In this document: positions 58,227 to 64,000 of the stretch, in pieces
Numbering within the stretch: position 1 is the stretch's first letter
How the letters are laid out: each line of letters opens with the position of its first letter
Program-made: the position numbers and the translations under genes
DNA from: Taxillus chinensis
Taxonomy: Eukaryota; Streptophyta; Magnoliopsida; Santalales; Loranthaceae
Reading direction: 5' to 3'
DNA length: 64,000 bases
NCBI GenBank assembly: GCA_023512835.1
Contig: CM042088.1
Location: 12,888,078-12,952,077, forward strand
The notes under the pieces: generated by a model
Database searches by the model: none
The model's input: only the letters and a program-made list of their open reading frames with translations
What the model was told of the DNA's origin: nothing

Positions 58227-59783
58227 GTATTTTCCTACTCCCTATTTCATGCCATGAGGACATAGCATATTTTAAGTGTTGTGTATGGGGAGTGACTTGA
58301 GCCACTTGCTTATCTTTTATGTTGTGATTGCATGTTTTATTTATAATTTTATAAAAAAAAAACTATTTTTAGTTGCATGATTGTTTGAGTTGTTTGCTTG
58401 AATGATTTGCTTGTGGAGACATGGATATTAAGTATGCAATTTTGGCCTACAAATTTTACTTTTTGGGCCACATTAGTATCATGTTGTGATAAAGGTGTTA
58501 AAGTAGTTAAAATGTGCTCTGAATTGGTTTAATCATGTCTTTATCTTTTGAATGATATCACCATGTTTTTGGAGCTGAGTTTTGAATATTAGCTGAGCAT
58601 GAAATGCTATGATAGACCTAAGTAACCCTTAAAGTTGAGTGAAAAAGAAATGAAAAATGAGAACAGCTTCTTTTAGCCTTTGAGTGCCATCTTAGGGTAT
58701 GGGTAATAATTGCTACTCTTCTTGCATTCAACATTGGTTATTTAATGGTAGGAGTCAAGTAAGCATGTGATTACTTATTAGTGCTCAGTGTTTGGTGTTT
58801 AGTTAGGATGAAAGACCTCTAAGTCACTGTGACTGTCTTTGCATCCTTTTCTTTATTTTGAGATATTATTGGAAAAAGCTGTGATATAGAATATGAAAAA
58901 GCCATCACTTAATTGGAAAATGGGATGTGAGACATCAATGAATTTTTGTCTCTCCTTATGTAGCAAAATGGCAAGGGGTATGCATTAGAAAAATTAGTCT
59001 TATTTATGTGTTATGTGAGTAAAAAAAATGAGTGAATAATCCATCAAGGGAGAGCATAAAATGCAACCTTGTAAGGTTATTACTAAAAAGAAAAAAAGAA
59101 AGAAAAAAGAAAGAAAGAAAGATTCAGAATAAAAGCCACAATGGCTTGATGTTTATGTGTGATTATTTATTTGTGAAGCCACATTGGCTGAATTGTGTTT
59201 TGTTTTGAGAGTGTTGAGCTCAATTCTTTAGCTCATGGTTTTGTTTTATCAGTTATTAGAATAAAGTGTGAGTTTATTGAGTTTAGTCTAGCTTGTGAGT
59301 TCAAATAAAGTAGAATAGAGGGTGTGTTTTCTTTGATGAGCACAATAGGGAACTCTCATGATTGCTTGGCAAGTACTTAATCAATAGCTGATGGCGAGTG
59401 TAGAGATAGAGTTTTCCATCCATTGTTCATTAATAGGTATTGGGCTTGAGAATTATTATATTTGAGTGAGGCTGCTTATCCTTGGTAAGAACTTAAAGGG
59501 AAACTAGGTGCTATTTTATCATGGATTGCTTGCTCATATCTGAAATTTAAGTGGTGATATTGCATGGTTGTTGGACTAGGGATATGGACATGAATGAACT
59601 AAGCTATGACTCATTTTGATGCTTAAATTCCCATTTCATCATGATAGAGTTGCATGCTTAGGAAACCATGATTCTCCTTGATTGTTATTTTATTTTTCTT
59701 CCGTTTGACTGCGTGTTTATTTTATTTTTGCATGCTTGTATGTTTTTGCTTGAGAACAAGCAGTGGTTCAAGTATGGTGTATT
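58227..59783 (+). other. Non-coding 3' region of element C
   Basis: AT-rich sequence with no frame. It contains a GAAA-type microsatellite (59080-59120) and ends GAGAACAAGCAGTGGTTCAA then GTATGGTGTATT directly before the LTR, the form of 3' junction I know from Athila-type elements. The usual polypurine tract is weak. Confidence 0.7.
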
Positions 59784-60925
59784 TGATAACGTGTATTTTA
59801 TGCCGTTATTCTAGTGTTTATTTAGGATGTTTAAGAGCATGATTAGAGACTTATTGCTTCATATATCATATATATTTGCTCTAACCCCTAGGAAGATGCT
59901 ATTTTCAAATACATGCGATTTTAAGCTGTTTTGGCAGATTCTGGAGCTTACTTTTGATATAGTAGATGGCCTCAAACAATTGGCATGCAAGAACAAAAGT
60001 TGCTTAGAATGATGTCCTCTGCCTACCACAGAAATTTCAGAGCATTTGGAGGTGCACGTGAATTCACCCATTTCACGTGCAAGCATATTTTTGCTTCTCA
60101 AGCCTCTACAGGATGCAAGGAAGCTTGGGGAGAAGTTTGAGCTGATTTGGAGCTGCACGTGAATTCACCATATCACGTGCAAATTGACGTGCAGAGATAT
60201 TTTTGGACCGATCCTATCGTTTTTCCATGCTGATCATTTGTTTCTGAAGGCCCATGTCCAAATTGTGGATGGAAGATAGAGATTTTAAAGTTTGAAGTGT
60301 CACTTATCAAAACTACGCCGTTTTGATAAATGGGCTAGGGTACACACCTCAAGGCCCATCCAACCTCTATAAATTAAGCCTCCACGCCCCCTGCTAGACA
60401 TCCTAGACCCCCCTACACATTTTTAGAGAGAGAGAGAGGCTTCACGATTTGGAGGCTGCTCCTTGACCTAGGAGAGCAGCCATCGCAGCCGTCGCGGATT
60501 TTGGAGCCTGGATTTGAAGCCTTGTTGCGCGCGTGGATTAGAAGAAGATGTTTAGCTTTACTGCTATGGTTTTGCTTGTAATCATGCGTGAGTAGTTCTT
60601 ATAATCTAGGGGAGCAATGTAGCCCCCTTGTTGTTTTGCTGTGTTTATGAATATTGGGTTTGGATGATTGAGTTTTGCATGTTTTATGAATCTGTTCTTA
60701 ATTTCTATCTTTGGATGTACACCTTGGTATTCTTAGCCCTAGTCTGGGGCGGATTGAGATTCATAACTTATTTGTAATTGGTGTGATCATTATCCTTTTG
60801 CAAGTATGATTTATTGGCTTTGCATGTATGTGTGTTTAGATGACCATTCTGGCATACAACTCTTAAAAGAACCTCAATGACCATTTGTTGTCCTTGGCTT
60901 ATGTTTAGCATGTTTTCAATCAGAC
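59784..60925 (+). repeat. Partial 3' LTR of element C
   Basis: Matches the first 1139 bp of the 5' LTR, including the inverted G-box pair (60053-60062 and 60072-60081), the ACGT palindrome and the TATA box. It ends where the LTR of element D begins; CAGAC (60921-60925) should be D's target duplication. Confidence 0.92.
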
Positions 60926-62614
60926 TGTCACGCCCCGGATTTCCAACCCGAGGAAACCGGCACGTGACTCCCCTTTTACCCACACGGAGGGCAAAGGGGT
61001 TAGGATACAAACCAAGAATTTTACATTTCAAACATCCACAACCCATTCAAGAAAGTAATATTCATAAAAATATTCCAAACCAGTTTATTACAACAGAATT
61101 CTTTCCAATCCCATCCCCACCTGGGTTACATCAGTTCCCATAAAAGAAAACAACATAAATGGAAGAGTAAAATGGATAAGGTCTTCCACCTTGGTGTATC
61201 CACCTAACGCCTGTAAGTCCCCTGGAAAACAAGCAAACACGGTAGGAGGGGTGAGCAACCACGGCTCGGTAGGGATCAAGTCTCCCCAACCCTTCCCATG
61301 CTCCTAGCGGCTACATGCATGTGCACAGGTGCGGTGACGTGTTACAACAATCTCAACAAACAATAACAAACCACATCGGTCGTCACAATTATCCACCACA
61401 CAAAACACAAGTGATTTAACCGCCTCTTCAGGCCAAGTTATTTAACCGCCTCTTCAGGCCAAGTGATTTAACCGCCTCTTCAGGCCAAGTGATTTAACCG
61501 CCTCTCAGGCAAAGTTCTTTAACCGCCTCTTCAGGCCAGATACCACGATCAAGCACACAACACACATGGTCACTCGAGCATACCACCAAACACTTGGTGT
61601 GCACCCGTTCACAAGCGCACAAACCCAACCATTCAGGAAAATAGAGCAAACACACAAGACACATACACTAAACCACAAATCCAAGCACACGGGCATATTA
61701 CCAAACACGTAATGGGCATATGCATACAGCTATATTCACACAGGCATTTCATCGAACACAAAGCATGTAATCCACAAATCACACCAACATGCCATTGAAG
61801 GCCAACATTCATATAGGAGGTCACACCTATATGAATTTACATATAAATAATATAACAGATATCTCATATTCTCGCCCTAGGACCCTAGGACGGAGGAGGA
61901 TTTAGGAAGAACAGAACCCCTACCTCAAGGAAAACGCAACAACACAAAGAACAGTCTGATCCCAAGCCGAACGCCGTCCACCCACGAGTCACCGACCACC
62001 CACGCAAGACGCCCGGCGGCAACCAGGAGCTCTCCTTCCCTCTCTCTCTCTCTGCGACGGCCGGTGAAGCAACAAACCCTAAACCTAAAACAGAGGGACT
62101 CCTCCTCCTTATATAGACAACACAACATCAAAACGACGTAGTTTTGATTAAGTGAATCTCAGGATCAAAACGACGTAGTTTTGATCACACAAGTTACCAC
62201 CTTTCCGCACCCATATAGGCCAAAATACTCAGATTTCAACATGGTCCTTTGGAGAAAGTTCCTTAGAATGACAAAACCAAGGGAACCATGCAAAAATATG
62301 GCTGCACGCCAATTTGCACGTGAATTCCCAATTCACGTGCACCTCCATATGGACTCCAAATGCTCTCAAACTTCACCCCTAGCCTCCTTGCATCATTTAG
62401 AAGACAATTACACTTGCACGTGAATTGGACCCATATCACGTGCACCTCACATACATGTCCATTTGGCCTGAAACTTCGTGGTAGATAGAGGACACCATTC
62501 TAAGCATCTTTCCTTTTGCACGTGAATTCATTGGAGTCCATTTACTAGGTCAAAATCTAGAAAAACTCTACTCCTGGAGGTAAAACCGACTAACTCAAGG
62601 TACGGGTCCTTACA
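60926..62614 (-). repeat. 3' LTR of element D (1689 bp)
   Basis: On its own strand TGTAAGGACCCG...GGGGCGTGACA. U3 has G-box pairs (62290-62460), ACGT palindromes (62127-62148, 62163-62186), TATA (about 62109-62117) and a GA-rich leader. Five ATTTAACCGCCTCTTCAGGC repeats lie at 61409-61545. The hairpin CTTTTCG-TCCT-CGAAAAG (62632-62649) and a purine tract adjoin it. Confidence 0.9.
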
Positions 62615-62938
62615 TCCTCTCCCCCTTCGGACTTTTCGTCCTCGAAAAGAAATGACATAAGAGGAAAAACGAACACAAGCTACCCATTGCCACACGGCGA
62701 GCCACAACACCCTAATGGGTCATACACCACACACAAGACAACAAAGACATAACAGTACCACCATAATCCATAACCACAATAATGCACACAACACTTCCAC
62801 ATGGCACAAATACACATCTCAAAGCACATCACATTAAGCACATGTCTTTAAAAGACAAAACAAATACATCAACTACTACAAGAAAACACATCACAAGAAA
62901 ACACAACACTATCCCTTGGCCAACACCACCTCCCACGC

Positions 62939-63999
62939 TTAAGATTGTTCGGTCCTCGAACAAGTCCGGGTCTGCGCACGCATCACGGACTCACGTTCCC
63001 ATGTCTCCTCCTCAATACCACGGTGTTGCCACAGCACGCGAACCAAAGGAATAGCACGACCACGCAATAGCTTCTCTCGCCGATCTAGGATACGGATAGG
63101 GGCCTCAATGACGGACATGTCATCCTCGATGTCCAACGTCCCCCAATCAATCACATGAGTGGGGTCAGGGTGATACTTCCGGAACCGGGACACGTGAAAT
63201 ACGTTGTGCACTCGACTCGGCCCGCGGTGGTAACGCTAACCGGTAGGCCACGGGCCCTACACGATCCAAGAATCTCAAAAGGACCAATAAACCGCGGAGA
63301 GAGCTTGGAACCCCGCCCAAACCGTCGATGACCACGACGTGGAGAGACACGAAGGAACACATGATCACCAACAGAAAACTCCAAAGGGCGCCGCCGCTGA
63401 TTCGCATAAGATTTCGCCGACTCGAGCCGACAACAAACGCCGACGGATCAACTTGACCTTCTCGGTAGCCTCTTGAACCAACTGCGGTCCCAAGAGAGCT
63501 GTCTCCCCCACCTCGGTCCAACACAAAGGGGATCGACACGGCCGTCCATACAACGCCTCAAAAGGAGCCATCCCAATGGATGCCTGATAACCGTTGTTGT
63601 AGGCAAACTCCACCAAAGGAAGGTGAGTTGCCCACGAACCCCCAAAATCTAGCACACAAGCCCTCAACATGTCCTCCATGGTCTGATTTGTCCGCTCGGT
63701 CCGACCGTCGGTCTCAGGGTGAAAGGCTGTACTCGGATGAAGCTTGGTCCCCATAGCCTCCTGCAAACCTGCCCCGAAACGAGAAGTGAACCTCGAATCC
63801 CGGTCCGAGACAACCGATGATGGTACGCCATGCGGTCTCACAATCTCGTTCATGTACAGCTGACTCAAGGTCCCAATAGAGTCCCGCTCGCGAACAGCAA
63901 GGAAATGGGCCGACTTTGTGAGTCGATCCACAATCACCCAAATCATATCTTTCCGCCCAGGTGGTGGGTGGAAGACCGATCACAAAATCCATCGCTATA
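62939..63999 (-). pseudogene. Element D integrase, frameshifted
   Basis: From the right edge: MDFVIGLPPTT with a frame change, then 63946-63365 gives the catalytic core (IVDRLTKSAHFLAV, SDRDSRFTSRF, ETDGRTERTNQ, NNGYQASIGMAPFEALYG), a frame change near 63420, VGDHVFLRVSPRRGHRR (63384 on), another near 63270, and the C-terminal part ([12 protein letters not shown], 63211-62939). The last residues are shifted relative to the FADDQS-type end of element A. Damage here is mainly by small insertions or deletions, unlike the nonsense-only damage of A. Confidence 0.88.
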
Positions 64000-64000
64000 T

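Larger units (their letters stand above)
40532..60925 (+). mobile_element. Element C: Athila-like Ty3 element with extra ORFs, split by E
   Basis: A 5' LTR, an Asp-tRNA-type primer site, Athila-type gag, protease (DLGA) and pol, then a promoter-like segment, two further reading frames and a 3' LTR occur in order. Element E interrupts it between the promoter-like G-boxes and the TATA box (48383-55731), and element D interrupts its 3' LTR at 60926. ACGTC (40527-40531) precedes the 5' LTR; the matching right flank is outside the window. Its two LTRs remain very similar over the compared 1140 bp. Confidence 0.92.
60926..64000 (-). mobile_element. Element D: Tekay-like Ty3 element, runs off the right edge
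   Basis: Minus-strand element closely related to A. Its 3' LTR, polypurine tract and integrase are visible; the rest of pol, gag and the 5' LTR lie outside the window. It is inserted in the 3' LTR of element C, so it is younger than C. Confidence 0.9.

Overview
The window is nuclear DNA of a flowering plant, probably a eudicot with a large, repeat-rich genome. The evidence is a five-exon gene with short plant-type introns, a telo-box in its 5' leader, a FAR1-type sequence, and wall-to-wall LTR retrotransposons with plant-type primer sites (initiator Met and Asp tRNA). I see only one clearly intact host gene and one broken host-like gene; nearly all the rest is mobile DNA.

Layout. 1-8640 is old repeat sequence: a ~52-bp tandem array split by a small inverted-repeat element with a TAA duplication, an old Tat-like LTR, and a solo LTR (5698-7389) with a perfect GAAGG duplication. 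8640-17521 holds DR1/NC2-beta, a general transcription repressor subunit; its first intron carries a decayed Reina-like element (10348-14409) and a small hairpin element. 19935-20606 is a truncated FAR1-related pseudogene. From about 20.6 kb to the right edge lies a nest of LTR elements. An LTR fragment is followed by a decayed copia element (to 26282). Its 3' LTR is broken by Tekay-like element B (minus strand, from 26283). B is split by a related element A (30294-39225) and again by an Athila-like element C (from 40532). C is in turn split by a third Tekay-like element E (48383-55731), and its 3' LTR by a fourth, D (60926 to the right edge). The missing ends of B, C, D and the copia LTR must lie to the right of the window.

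The most interesting points are these. (1) C carries, between pol and its 3' LTR, a plant-transposon-protein-like reading frame with stops and then an uninterrupted Ulp1-type cysteine protease frame whose His, Asp, Gln and Cys have Ulp1 spacing. Upstream is a promoter-like block of G-boxes plus a TATA box, now separated by E. (2) The U3 promoter of Athila element C and those of Tekay-like A and D share a colinear module (G-box inverted repeats, an ACGT palindrome pair, TATA, GA-rich leader), as if promoters had been exchanged between lineages. (3) E has an LTR extended at its 5' side: it contains the end of pol, a polypurine tract and a whole ancestral-type LTR, and begins next to an extra polypurine tract, as expected from plus-strand priming at an upstream site. 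(4) All five interruptions of the 1592-codon gag-pol frame of A are TAG, and the four that can be aligned here fall on Gln in relatives, a signature of C-to-T change at methylated CAG sites.
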